A stretch of 64,000 nucleotides of DNA, from positions 1 through 64,000 of the forward strand of contig CAXKVV010001023.1 of assembly GCA_964058805.1 (NCBI GenBank), written 5' to 3'. The notes beneath the pieces are model-generated. The model searched no databases, was not told the DNA's origin, and saw only the letters and a program-made list of their open reading frames with translations. The position numbers and the translations under genes were made by a program. Below, piece after piece: positions 1 to 11,900 of this stretch (position 1 is the first letter of the stretch; every line of letters starts with the position of its first letter). Origin of the DNA: Schoenoplectus triqueter. Its lineage: Eukaryota; Streptophyta; Magnoliopsida; Poales; Cyperaceae.

Positions 1-724
1 TACTTTAACTCGCTGAACAATATATTTATTATATTCATACGATTTTTTTTTTAACTTAGTGGATATCACATGTTTCATTAGAAACCATTGTTTTTGAACC
101 ACAACCCGGTACTGTGGGTATTTAACACTATTGAACTAAACTACTAATTACTTGTTCATAGGCAAAAGCATATAAAACACATTCAGCATAGTCTAAACAG
201 CTTTCCAAATCATTAAAACTGAACTAATTATAAGTAAACTACTACTTAAAATTCTTTAGCCTTCGCTTCAATCCCAACCGACACATCCTTCATACCAGCA
301 AGTTTTCAAAATTAACTGAAATCAAAGAAAAGCAGAAAGGCATAGCAAAAGACAAATTATTTCCAGCATCTAAAATTAACTACATTTAACGGTCATAAAA
401 GGGTAATTTGTTCAGATTCTTCTCCAGACTCAGCCTCTAGTTCTACCTTAATTTGCATTATTGTTATATTTTCCTCTAAAATCTGTATAGGCAAAGAATT
501 AGTATCAGGGGGATAATTATGTGTATATTATCAATACTGTTATTTCCTTTAATTATATTTTCTCTCAATGTTCTAACACTTTTACATTTGCCCTCTGAAA
601 TATCAATTTGTTTCTCTCTTTTCATATTACCCATAGAATTGCCCCCTAAGCATTTCACAAATATTGTCATCTTTCAGAGGTATAGAAGCATTTATTTATC
701 ATAAATCCTCTAATGAATTACAAT
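1..724. other. AT-rich stretch without a gene
   Basis: I see no exon-like frame, RNA gene or element terminus here. The open frames on both strands around 476-704 are short, mutually antisense and low in complexity. Confidence 0.5.
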
Positions 725-1440
725 TGAAATGAAAATTGTTGTGGCTAGCAACCCAAGACCAAAGACAAGTAGCTAAAGTACAGTGGATAAACAAATGTTC
801 TACGATTTCCATATTATTGCAGAAAATACAATTTGAAATTTCTTGTTAATATTCTATTTTGTCTAACAAGTCAAAGAAATATCTTTATTTTCAATGGGAT
901 GTGTGCTTGCCAAATTGATTGGAAGTGATATTGTCTCACTCCCCCAAAATTAACCATTGATAACAAGAGTGGATACTGAATATGCCTTTATTACACCATC
1001 TCCATCGTATTACATCTTCTGTTGTGTCTAAATGAATTGTGGATAAGATATTATAAAGAGTGTTTAATTGATGACTTAAAGTGTCATTTAATGATCTATT
1101 AAACTGAATATAGTGTAGATGAACCATTACCTATGGTTTTACTAATATCAGTTTGGAATATATTCATTTCTTTATTAACTTCTTTTCAAAAATTAAACAT
1201 ATGGGTTATAACTCTTTTATTACTATATCTATGAGTAATTATAGTTTTCCAGAGGCCATGTTCTGATGTGCTATGATATCTCTAAAGCCATTTACAAAGT
1301 AATGCCTTATTCATTAGTTTTAAATTTTAAACCCCCAATCCTTCTTGTTCTACACTTGTACAGACTGATTTTTAAGCAATTAGATAATATTTTTTTTCTA
1401 ACTGAGTGACCTCCATATCATAGGAATTTTGTACATAATT
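725..1440 (-). mobile_element. LINE (non-LTR) 3' fragment, decayed
   Basis: Read on the minus strand, this stretch gives pieces typical of the C-terminal part of plant LINE ORF2. In order they are a segment with NLKLMNKALLCKWLWRY, the post-RT block; the zf-RVT lead-in with WRW, GIFSIHS and YQWL near 940-1010; and a Cys/His finger of the form CIFC..EHLFIHC near 740-850. The blocks lie in different frames with stops between them, so this is a dead 5'-truncated copy. No poly(A) tail or target duplication could be placed, and the limits are approximate. Confidence 0.7.
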
Positions 1441-2338
1441 GATCTAATTTCTTTCTAATTTTAACAGATAATCTAAATATTGTCATCCAGTATACTGGTA
1501 TTGCATACGAATTACACTTGAGATTTGAGAACACAAAAATCTTTTATCATTCTAGTAGCTCCTTTCCGTTCCTGGGTTAAAGAGAAACTCGCTGGTCGCT
1601 CTAGTAGCCAACCCATTCGACCAAAAGGTAAGACTTTATCTTGATTCAAGTGGAATTCAATCCATATTGAATTATTGATACTTAACTACTGCACCAACTA
1701 TCATCAATTATTAAGTCATTTTCCACTAATATTGGAATACCAACAATTGAAACGAGAAATTAAAAGGACGAAAGCTAAGTCGATCGTGATTCTACTTCTA
1801 ATAAATGTTAAACAATTTTGAGTATTAGCAGCAAAGACTTATTTTAATTTAAGAGATGACGGCTTTTTCTTTGTTTTTTTTTCTTTATTGCGTCTAGTCC
1901 CCCAACCCCCTCCCTTTTTAAGAACCTACAATTGATTATTTTTTTTATGCATTTATTTTGTTATTATCATTTGATTTAGTATAAAATTATCAAGCTTCAA
2001 AATTCATACAAGTTTATGAGCGTACATCAAAATCTTAAATTTAGAATTTGTATCAAATTTTAAAAATAAATTAAAAAATAAATTAATGACAAACAAAATT
2101 AATGAGATTAATAAATCTCCTCTTATAAGTTATAACTATATATTTAAGAATGGATGACTGGACGCCTGGCGCCTGGTCGGCTGGACCACATTGCACCTGT
2201 TGCAAGCCTTCCTTCACGTGCTCTCATGTGATATTCTCATACTGTCAGTATACTGACTACCTCCGTTTAGATGGCATGTCATTTCTCAAAATTGATCTTT
2301 ATTATCTAATTTTACCTATATTCTTAGAATTACTCAAC
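1441..2338. other. gene-free AT-rich stretch
   Basis: No coding exon, RNA gene or element end was recognised. The only long frame, 2150-2371, starts in a short GC-rich patch and runs into AT-rich tandem repeats. Confidence 0.45.
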
Positions 2339-2470
2339 TTTTATATATTTTATTTAAATCATTTCATCTAAAAGAAGAAAACCTTTATATATTTTATTTA
2401 AATCATTTCATCTAAAAGAAGAAAACCTTTATATATTTTATTTAAATCATTTCATCTAAAAGAAGAAAAC
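2339..2470. repeat. 44-bp tandem repeat, three copies
   Basis: A 44-bp unit beginning CTTTATATATTTTATTT and ending AGAAGAAAAC occurs three times in direct succession. The copies begin near 2339, 2383 and 2427, with at most one base difference in the first. Near identity implies a recent array. Confidence 0.9.
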
Positions 2471-4170
2471 GGTTTATTAAAAATAATTCGGATCAGAAAT
2501 TGAGAAGAGGATTACTTGTTGCATCTATAATACACCCTACAAAATTATATTCTTTATTTGCTCCGTGAGTGGTGAGAAGGTTTGGTGTTCAATAATCATG
2601 TACGTAATTATGAAATAAATAAATATGAATGTAATGTACGTAAGCCTGTGTGAATTCAGAAGAAAATAACAGATGCCTGAAATGAATATATATATATATA
2701 TAATAATAATATATATTCTGTAAAGTTGGGACCTGATTTTGACAGTAAAAGAATTCAGAGATTGGGATCCAAAGGCAAAAGCAATCTGTCTGTCAGTTGT
2801 TCTGTCTCACTGTCTGCACGGAGATCTTTTATTTATTGTCATTACCATCTACAGTGCACCATCTCCTTTTTAATCTCCTCAGAGAGTGAAGATTATAGTA
2901 TTCAAATGGTATCCGAACCAGAACCACCACTCCATACCTAAATTGTAAAATAAGAATCTAATTGGAAATATACCCCTCTATGCTCTATCTGAGACTGAGA
3001 GGCAGGGACGAAACGGAATAAGGATTGGATTTGGTGGTAGAAAATAGAAATGTACCCTCTTCTAATTGCTAATAAAATTATTTGTATTCCTTCATACCCT
3101 CTAATCTCTGTTGCCTGTTGGTGGAAATAGAGTGGTAACGCCGTAACGGGCTGGCTGTGTGCGTAGATAAAACAATTAATTTAATCCTTAACTTGTTTCT
3201 AGCTAAATATGTAAAACATGTAGGAAGACCTCGATGCGATCGATGCCAAACAAGGAAAAAATCAACCCCTACAGTCGTAAAAACAGCTTACATTTATTAA
3301 AGTGAAATTATTTTCTTTTTCGTGCACGCTATTCCCAAGTATATGTTTCATGGACAAGCGTCGACCTAGCATTTATTGCCATTTTGGCATCAATATCACG
3401 TTCACATGGATGATAAATAGCCTTATTGGTGGGTAGTTACTTTTTTCCCGGGCTTAAATTTTGAACACCTAATTTAGTATTAGTTGCTATCATCTTCTCC
3501 ACCTTTTAAGAAATTAATCAGTAGATTCGTGCGTAAAGTGACCAGCTTTGCTTTAATTTATCTTCGACGTGAAAGGGATCAGAATTCTACTTGGTTCTTC
3601 CTTTCTTGCTTTATGAATTATTATGATACTGCCTTTTGCAAGATCAAGGACCAGTACCAAATGTAGTCTGAAAACAACGCAATAGGTTGCAACATGAAAG
3701 TTCGCACGTGTTACCATCGTTCGTCTGATATTGATATCATATCATCATGCAATGCAACTCAATTAAACGATGGACAAATTATCAAATTAACTATTGATAG
3801 ATGATAGATCCGTGATGGGCCCATAACTTCAAAATTAGACTTGAAGCCTTATTTGATTCGGTCTACGGCGCCATGGGCCCTTTGAAATGTTCCCATTGTC
3901 TCCACAAATTGGATTTTCAAGATCCAATCTGCTCTTTAGTCTTTAGTCTTTACTCTTTATTCTTTACAAAAAGAAAATAAATGTTAAGCTCAAAATCATG
4001 GAAGAAACGTCTAGAATCCTATCAAGTAGCAGTCCACAACTTTTATTTTGTGAAATGAAATAATAGTCAACATTTTATGATCTGTTTCACATAACTTCTC
4101 CCACAACTAATTTTACATCAAGGTAGCCGAGTAATGGCTGTGCATTTAGGCAAAATAACCCATCATTTAT
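2471..4170. other. gene-free region 3' of the GRXS16-like gene
   Basis: AT-rich sequence with a short (TA)n tract near 2688-2702. The open frames 2726-2941 and 3484-3666 have no recognisable domain and no exon-like borders. The part near 4171 is the likely 3' UTR and downstream flank of the minus-strand gene. Confidence 0.4.
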
Positions 4171-6045
4171 TTAACTTGAGCCAGAGGAAAGAGTGTGCAG
4201 TTTCCCCAAATCGGCCAATTTCCTTATTTCCTCTTCTCCTCCAATCAACTTCCCTCCAACAAAAACCTGTGTGAAAAGTATTCTGTCAGAAAAGAAAATA
4301 CTCTTCTACTCGCAAAAACAGGATTCTTGGAGCCAATTTTTCACGAAAAGGAAAAAAAAACAAATAATTGCATAAGAAAGTCAATTATTTAAACAAAATA
4401 AAATTCTAGAACCTGGGGGCATGTGGCACAACCAAAACTCTCATGCAAGCACTCTCGCAGACCTGAGTGGCATTCTTCAACAAGATCTACTGTGACAAAG
4501 TGAAGCCCGTGGGAAATCAAGAGACCCAAAACCCTGGTGGAGGCGTAATGCTCCAGGTCGTGTTTTTTCATTGCCATCTGAGGAGGCCCATGGATGAAGA
4601 CTACCATGTGGTGCTCATTCAGGAGCCGCTTAATAGGCTGGTCCTGTGATTCAGTGGGGTCTGCTTGCTCCGGTACCAGGTGTAGTTTCATTGGTGGGGC
4701 TGCCCAGATATCACTCTTTGATGCATTGCCCGGAGGGATGAGCCCCGTCAATGAAATGTGCTCCCCCATCCAGGCATTAAATGCATTCTGGAGGTCACTG
4801 AGTTCAGGCTTGCCTTTGTTCATGGGACCCACCTGCATATGAGAATACAATTACTGCTGGGTTCAGGCGTTCAAATTAGAAGCAATTTTTCTGTTCTTCT
4901 TCGTGTTTTCATTGGAGCATGTCTGGAGCAACTTCTTTTATTTAATGAATGATGCACATGTGGTCAAAATCCTGGTAGCGACAGCATGCCAGACTAGTAA
5001 CTCAGTTGGGTGCTAGTCTACAAATTATAAAAGGGTGGACAGAAACTGACTGATTGTTGTCTTTTCTGGAGTGGGAGCAATTTAGGTTCCATGGCCATGG
5101 CAGCACGTCTTTTTTACCCGATATTCAGGTCAAATAATAATTAAGCGAGTCCGATAGGATTGGACCCATCAATCAAGGCACAGCTGAGAGACCCATTGGT
5201 CACTGAATGGAAAACTGATATATACTACAGTATCAAGATACAGAAAGTAGCTGTATTATGATTTCCAATGGAAAAGGATAGGCACTGACATGGTCATTTA
5301 AACATTTGGCAAAATTGAATTATCATCTCAGAATAATCCAAGAGAACCCACAAGACCACAAGTGATAGAAAAATGGGCAACAACATATTAGAAAAGGTCA
5401 AATCTTTGTGAAAGAAATATAAAATGCTGGAGGGTAACCACAATTATGCCGGATCTGGTGAGATTTTTGTGTTTGATACAAACTACATTCAATTTCCAGA
5501 TGGATGACAGTTAAGACTAGAAGATGAATGCATAGTACTATTTTCTGGTCTGAACTGCTTAATTCAATTAACCCCCGAACTTGGTTGTTGAACCCAGCAC
5601 CAGAACCAGTGTATTTGTGTTTGTCTGAATGACAAGTGCGATTTAGTATGGACAAAAGCTAAAATAGCAAAAGGGAGGAATCAACGACCTTAACAGAAAC
5701 GCACAACTCGGGGATCAAACGCCTGTGTATTTTGATGCTATTGGAGATGCTTCTAGAGGTACCGACGAACTGGAGGTCTCCGTTGGAGTCATAAACCCCA
5801 TAAATCCCAGGGCCGACGGGAATCCTGCCGTCCAGTTGCTCGTCCGGGTCTTGCGGGATTGGTATAGGTTCCGCCTCAGACAGCTTTCTGATGGAGGCGC
5901 GCGTAAGGTGCAGGTGGCGTCTCAATTTGGGCTGAGGGAGGGAGATAGAGGAGGTGCGAGAAAGGGATCTCGAAGGGAGCGAGAAACGAGAGAAAGAGAG
6001 AATGTGTTTGGCGGAGAAGAGGTGCGCGTGCGACGGAGTCGCCAT
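4171..6045 (-). CDS. GRXS16-like: Chloroplast GRXS16-like protein: GIY-YIG-like domain plus glutaredoxin fold lacking the CGFS cysteine
   Basis: Three exons, all joined in phase 0: 5689-6045, 4413-4832 and 4171-4266. Together they give 290 residues, close to the roughly 293 of GRXS16. Each intron is GT-AG. An ATG at 6117 lies upstream in frame, but 6045 begins a typical plastid transit peptide rich in Ser, Arg and Leu. Residues about 75-165 form the GIY-YIG-like domain (GPGIYGVYD, LQFVG, then EHISLTGLIPPGN). Residues about 185-290 follow the glutaredoxin fold, with VVFIHG, a cis-proline block TCPQVFV (P258) and GGKLIGG. GRXS16 normally carries a CGFS site that binds glutathione and an Fe-S cluster. 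Aligned on the following R-V, the site here reads HYAS (214-217), and the usual FIKG lysine is His. The segment between FIHG and that R-V is six residues longer than usual. Redox and cluster chemistry by the normal route therefore looks impossible. It may be a divergent paralogue, or a gene losing function. Confidence 0.85.
4833..5688 (-). other. intron 1 of the GRXS16-like gene
   Basis: On the minus strand the donor follows the AAG codon at 5689-5691 (AAG|GTCGTT) and the acceptor is ATGCAG|GTGGGT at 4833. Joining here turns SVK into SVK-V, matching the SVKV of GRXS16. An open frame inside the intron (5398-5655) has no family resemblance. Confidence 0.8.
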
Positions 6046-7150
6046 GATCGTGGTGTTACCGGTGTGGAAGCTCTCTCTCGCTCTCTCTTTCGTTTCTCTG
6101 ACCTTAGGCCTTAGCAAATAGCAATAGCCTACCTAGGTAGTAACGCTTGACTCTTTTAGAGTTCAGAGTTCGGAGTTCGGGTGGGCCGGTGGGGGCTGCA
6201 GGCTGTCCGTCTAGGATTTAAATGGGCCGTGGGTCGTGGGCCTGGGGCCGGCTACAAGATCTTTTTGTTTCATAATTCATTCGGTTCATATCAAAATTAT
6301 ATCGTGATTATATTTTTTTATATAATATAATGGATGTTGCTATTATTTTGAAATTTAAAATACTATAACTTTATAATATTATGCACCTTATATTATCAAT
6401 TGATGATACACATGTATATAAATATTTCGAGTCAGGCCGCGAGTCTAATTTCAAACTTATACTCAAATTCTATCTGATTTGGCCCTACAATATTATCGTG
6501 AATTAAGAAAACAAATATTGAATCAATAGAAGTTGGACAATTCTATCGGATAACTTACATAATTTAAAACAAAAATATATAGATTACAGCAAAAATATAG
6601 TTTTGATAAGAAACTTTAATCTCTTTCGCAGCAAATTTTTCTTTACGAAACATTTGATCTCAAAAAGAAAAAAAAAAGTAATATATAGTTACTAAAGCAT
6701 ACATTTTTTTTATCACCTGCCGTTATAAAACTAGTAAGTAAAGAAACAGAAAAAAAAAGTTGCTCCAAAAATTACAAAGATAAAGTGAAACGAGGCGGAA
6801 TCAAGATTTGAACTTGGGAGGTGCCGAAAAATTAAAGAGAGTTAATTTATAAGTCTGCAATACGACCATAGGGATTATCAAAGAAAGAAAGAAATCGTCA
6901 TTTATCATCAGTCAAAAGAGAGGAAAGAATTCGTTGAAAATTAAATTAAAAAACGAATATGATGAGCCTATAATTAGACTAAAATATGTCTATAATTTAG
7001 ATTTTTAATGTTTCATATATTTAAAATAGAATTTATGAGGTGTACCTTATAGCTAAATATCTTATAAAAATAAATAAAAAATGATAACCACTACTAATTT
7101 GTATAAATTATGGAGGTGTCAGGCCCCTCCTGGCAGCCCCCCATTCTGAT
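6046..7150. other. upstream flank of the GRXS16-like gene
   Basis: Holds the 5' UTR and presumably the promoter of the minus-strand gene. A GC-rich patch with repeated GGGCC strings (6180-6255) is followed by AT-rich DNA. No TATA box or other gene could be fixed. The 5' limit of the following LINE is uncertain. Confidence 0.4.
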
Positions 7151-7159
7151 TTAATTCGC

Positions 7160-8770
7160 TTGATGGCCTCTTTTCAACACGAGTTATCATTTGTTTTCTA
7201 CTTCAATGGGCTCAGTTATGGCATCTCTTCTATGGGATTTATGTCTGCTTCGTTGATGTCGAATCTGATACCTTGTCCACATCCATCTTCTTCGACGGGA
7301 TTTTCACATACACTATTTCTTGAACCACATCCATCATCTGGCTCTCTTCCGGTGGTCCCCACAAAGTCGAGTTACGCGTCAGTCGCTACAACGCAGCATC
7401 CATCTTTGCCTAACGATTCTATACCTCAGGTGAACCCTAATCCAAATCTTGAAGCATCTACATCGAACGCCCGTCGTCTACATTATAAATTGATCCATCT
7501 TCGCACTGCTCGGGAGAAAGGCAACCCAGTTTGCTATCGTTGCGGCGATAGCGGTCACTTAGCTAGTTCTTATAGAAACTTCTTAGTTTGTTTTACATGT
7601 GGGCGATTAGATCACATCTCTAGAAATTATAGATCTATAACCATGACTCCGATAACTCGCAAACCTCCACCTCCAGAACTAATCGATGAGGCATCCAAAC
7701 ATCCACCTCTCATCTTTTCCTCTAATCCAATTAACAGTGAGTTTAGATCCACTCTTAGGAATAGCTTAATGTTATAGGATAGTACTGGTCTAGGTGCGAT
7801 CTATATTCAATCTCAACTTTGTCAAACATTTTCTATTCCAGGCTAGAATTGGATTGTTCGTGCTCTACCAGATAACAAATTCTTGGTTGGACCTCCTTCT
7901 GATGATTGAAAAAAAAAAGGTCTTATTAAATGGTCAAATCTAGCTAGGTGGTGTTTGCTTCCCGATTGAACTTTTTCATTCTTTTAAATATGATAGTGGT
8001 AGTGATTCAGTTCAGCTTTGAGTGCTTATTTCAGGATTTCCTCAATATCTTGGAAAAATTTTGAACTTCGTAGGGTAGTAAAAGAATTTGTGGGTATTTT
8101 ATTAGATGTTGATCCAAGATGTGCTTGACACATTGATTTTACTGAGTTAAGAATTAAAATAGCATTTCCTCATAGAGAATCTATTCCTAGGGCTAGAGAT
8201 ATTATGTTTTGATGAAGTTACTAAGGATCTTCGCACCTATTTTCTTACCTCTACCATTGAGCAAGTCTTACAAGTAACTGATCCATGGGGTAAAAGGAAG
8301 TCTCAGGTTTTCTGGCAAAGTAAAAAATAAAAATCTGAGGACGAGGGAACCTCTCAAGCACTCATTATCGCCCTAACCCAAAAAACCTTACCAGAAACCA
8401 CTAATTTCTTCTCTACTTTAGATACTGAGGAACAAGGTGAACACTAGATGTATGGGATGAGACTGTTCATACTCAAAAAGGGTCTAGCAAGACTCCAGAA
8501 CCATCTATTAGTCTCAAGCCTAATCTAGTCCCCGATCCAAAACAATTTGTACCATCTTCATTCAAACCTCAACCAGTTGACCCTCCTCGACAGAGTCAAC
8601 GTTTACAACAGAAGGCAATAGGTGGTAAGGGTGCTGGTAAAGGCAAAGGCAAGATAACTGTAGCATCAGGTACTTCTTTAGTTTCGTCAATAGATAGCTT
8701 AGCTAAGAATTTTCTTTTTGATCATTCTTCTGATTCTGATGTAGTTCAGTTTTTGAATCTTGTGGTTTTT
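7160..8770 (+). pseudogene. LINE ORF1 remnant with two mutated CCHC knuckles
   Basis: The first frame (7160-7777) carries CYRCGDSGHLASSYR and CFTCGRLDHISRNYR. Each is a C-x2-C-x4-H-x4-C knuckle whose last Cys has become Tyr. Such knuckle pairs are usual in plant L1 ORF1 proteins, which bind the element RNA. After 7777 the coding signal continues in several broken frames to about 8770, including a Lys/Gly-rich segment near 8620-8660. It cannot make a working protein. Confidence 0.75.
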
Positions 8771-8959
8771 CTTTGGACAAAACTGAGATAATTAGGAAAT
8801 AAATAGTAGAACGGTTTAGATCTCTCATTAAAGATAGATTCATGAACATCATTGACACTGTGAAACATAAGGAGGATGCTATTATTTTACGTGATAATAG
8901 TGATCTTCTTGATATTAGTTTAGATGTTTTAGGAGAATCAAGCTTTGTTAGTTCATTAG

Positions 8960-11900
8960 CAATTTTAAATGGTTAATGTGTTTAATTGGAACTGCAGAGG
9001 ATTTAACAAAAGCAAAAAAAGCTTTAGTTTCAGAATATCTTATCCAACATAAAATTAACTTAGTTGGGATACAAGAAACTATGATGAAATCATTCTCATA
9101 TATAATTCTAAACAAAATTATTATTACTATTAATTTTTGGATAGTTAAACCTTCTCAAGGTAATTCTGAAAGTATCTTAATAGATATAAATGAAAGTTTT
9201 ATTTTATATAATTAATCAATGGGTTTTAGATTTTTCTGTTATAGTTTGTCTTCAAAATAAAACTGATTATTTCATTTGAATTTTTACTGTAGTATATGGT
9301 TCATTAACTACTCCATAAAAAACAAATTTTTAAAAGAACTTACTTTTATACAACAATTAGGATATAATTTTTGGCTTTATGTGGAGACTTTAATTTTATT
9401 AGAAAAAAATTAGAACCGTCAGGAACTACCTATGACTACACAGTTAATATACTGCCAAAAAAAAGATTTCCACTTATATTTTTATTTATTAAGTGATGGT
9501 TAGAATATAATATTATAGGGGACTTTGATAATGAATGGAGACTTAAACTCCAACATATGAGGAAAAAAATAAGATGTTGGAATAAAAACACTATGGCTGC
9601 TAAGAATAAAAGTAAGAAAATTTTTTTTTACAAAAATTCAAGAGTTAGAGTTAGTCATGTTACACTAAACATTTTCTTTGATTTGTCGATTTGCAAAATA
9701 ATTTTGAATTTTACAATTTGTCTTGTTTGAGTTTTGTGCAGGGATTGAAATGCAAATGGATTAGTGCACAAGAACCAAGACTGATGATGGGATACACGAG
9801 CTTCATAAAGATTACATTAGGTTTAGGTTTAGTTAGACTCAAATTAGGTTGAATTGGTCAAGATAAATTGAGCTTAAATAACAAATAAAAGTGTTTCTGT
9901 CCAGTGATACATTATAACGATTCAGTAATCGTTATAACGGTTCATCTCAATACTCAAAAATATTCTAAGGCAGAAAATTCTCAAAGAAATCAGAGTGTAT
10001 CGTTATGTAACGATTCAGTAATTGTTGCAACAGTTTATAAAACGTATAACGATTCAGTGAATTATTATAATGTTTCTGCTCAATTGATCCAACGATTATT
10101 CTTCTAAACCGTTATAAAGATTTCCAAGCTGTTATAACAGTTCAGGCTGAAAATAATTTGTTCAGTTGTTTCAGAAGATTTATTTTAAAAGAATTATCTC
10201 TCTCACTAATTATTATGATATCCATTTAGCTAAATCATTATATCAGAGAGCTTATTAGTCATATACAAAATAAGAGATATAATTTAAGAGATTGAAACGT
10301 TCAATTAGTCATTTTTTTGTTTAAACTCAATCTAGCTTCTCTCTATTCTCCTAACTTAATTCTTTATGATCTTCTTTTAAATATTTTCTTGAGTTGTAGT
10401 GTTCACTCTTTTTGAGTTGTAGTGCTCATATTTTTTAGTGTGTTGTCACTTACTTCTTGTTTTTGAGTATGTTATCACTCATCATTTTTGAGTATGTTGT
10501 CACTCTAGTTATCGATAGGCTTGGCGGTTCATTTTTGTGTAAGGAACCAAGTTCTACAAGTGTAAAACTATTTTTAGTATTTCAGCTCAACCTCAATTGT
10601 TAGAGGTTGAGAGTCTCGAAGACGTAGGCATTTTTAAGCTGAACTCCATTACATTTTGTGTTCTTGTTTAATTTTTTCTTTTTTTTTTCTCACATTTCTT
10701 TGATTGTTATATTCTTGTGAGAAGTAAATCGAATTAAATTGTATTCTGTTGCCATTACACTTAAACATTAAGTCCCAAATCGGTTTATACATTTTTATCT
10801 TAGATTATTTACGTTCTTACATTATTTTGACATTTTAATATCATCATCCTAGGGCTATCAAGTCCAAGATAAAAGTATTTTGGATATACATGATCTATCT
10901 AAGTTTAAATCTTATCATCTAGAATTAGATAAAATTTATGAGGAGGAAGAACACTATTGGCGGCAAAGGGTAAAATTAAAATGGTTTTTAGAGGGTGATC
11001 ATAATATTAAATTTTTCCATACCATTGCTACAATTAGGGGGGAAAATATTTTTTCTTTAGAAATAGATGGTAGAGTAGAAAGGGATCCATCAATTTTGTC
11101 TAAACATGTTGTAGATTTCTATAGAAATCTGATGGGTACTTCTACAAAAACGATGCTAAAGATGCAATTAGATAAACCATTTACTGTTGAAGAAGTAAAA
11201 TACATTATTTTTTTTTGTGATCCTAAAAAAACACCAGGACCATATGAGTTTTCTTTTTTATTTTATCAATCATGTTGGGAGATAATTCAAAATGATGTGA
11301 TGAAATTAGTTCATGCATTTTATCATAATATCTTAGATATTTCAAAAATAAACTTAGCTTTAATTTGTTTATTATCTAAAAAATGCTCAACTAATAACAC
11401 AGTATAGGCCTATTAGTCTAATTAATTGTAGTTTCAAAATTATTACAAATTTGTTAACCCGTAGATTAGCACCACATATGGATTCATTGATTCCTTACAC
11501 ACAAACAATATACATTAAAGGTAGGAATATTATGAATAATGTAGTGGTGACAACTGAGGTACTACATCAAGTCAGGGTTAAAAAAATTAAAGGTATATTT
11601 TTTTAAAATTGATTTTGAGAAAGCATTTGATATGGTGCGTTGGGATTTTCTATTTGAAATTTTAGAGGCTAGAGGATTTAGTTCTTTATGGATAAGTTGG
11701 ATTAAAGCTATTAGAACTTGCATTAATTTTAATAGTACACTTAGTGAATATTTCTCTTGCAAGAGGGGGTTAGACAAGGAGATCATTTATCTCCATTTTT
11801 ATTTGATTTAGTAGCTGATGTATTTCATAGAATATTACAAAAAGCTCAAACAAATGGAATTCTTAGAGGCTTAAGGGACTTTGGTAATTTAGGTCAGATT

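Noticed and set aside
5725..6114. Plus-strand frame of 129 codons over GRXS16-like exon 1
   Set aside because: It is antisense to a well-supported exon and has no domain; the Arg/Gly-rich composition reflects the complement of the transit peptide.
5659..6117. Start at 6117 for the GRXS16-like protein
   Set aside because: The 24 extra residues are Arg/Glu-rich and do not resemble a transit peptide. The ATG at 6045 starts a typical one and gives the expected length.
6780..6850. tRNA-like string CGGAATCAAGATTTGAACTTGGG
   Set aside because: It faintly resembles the T-arm complement of a tRNA, but no acceptor, D or anticodon arms could be built around it.
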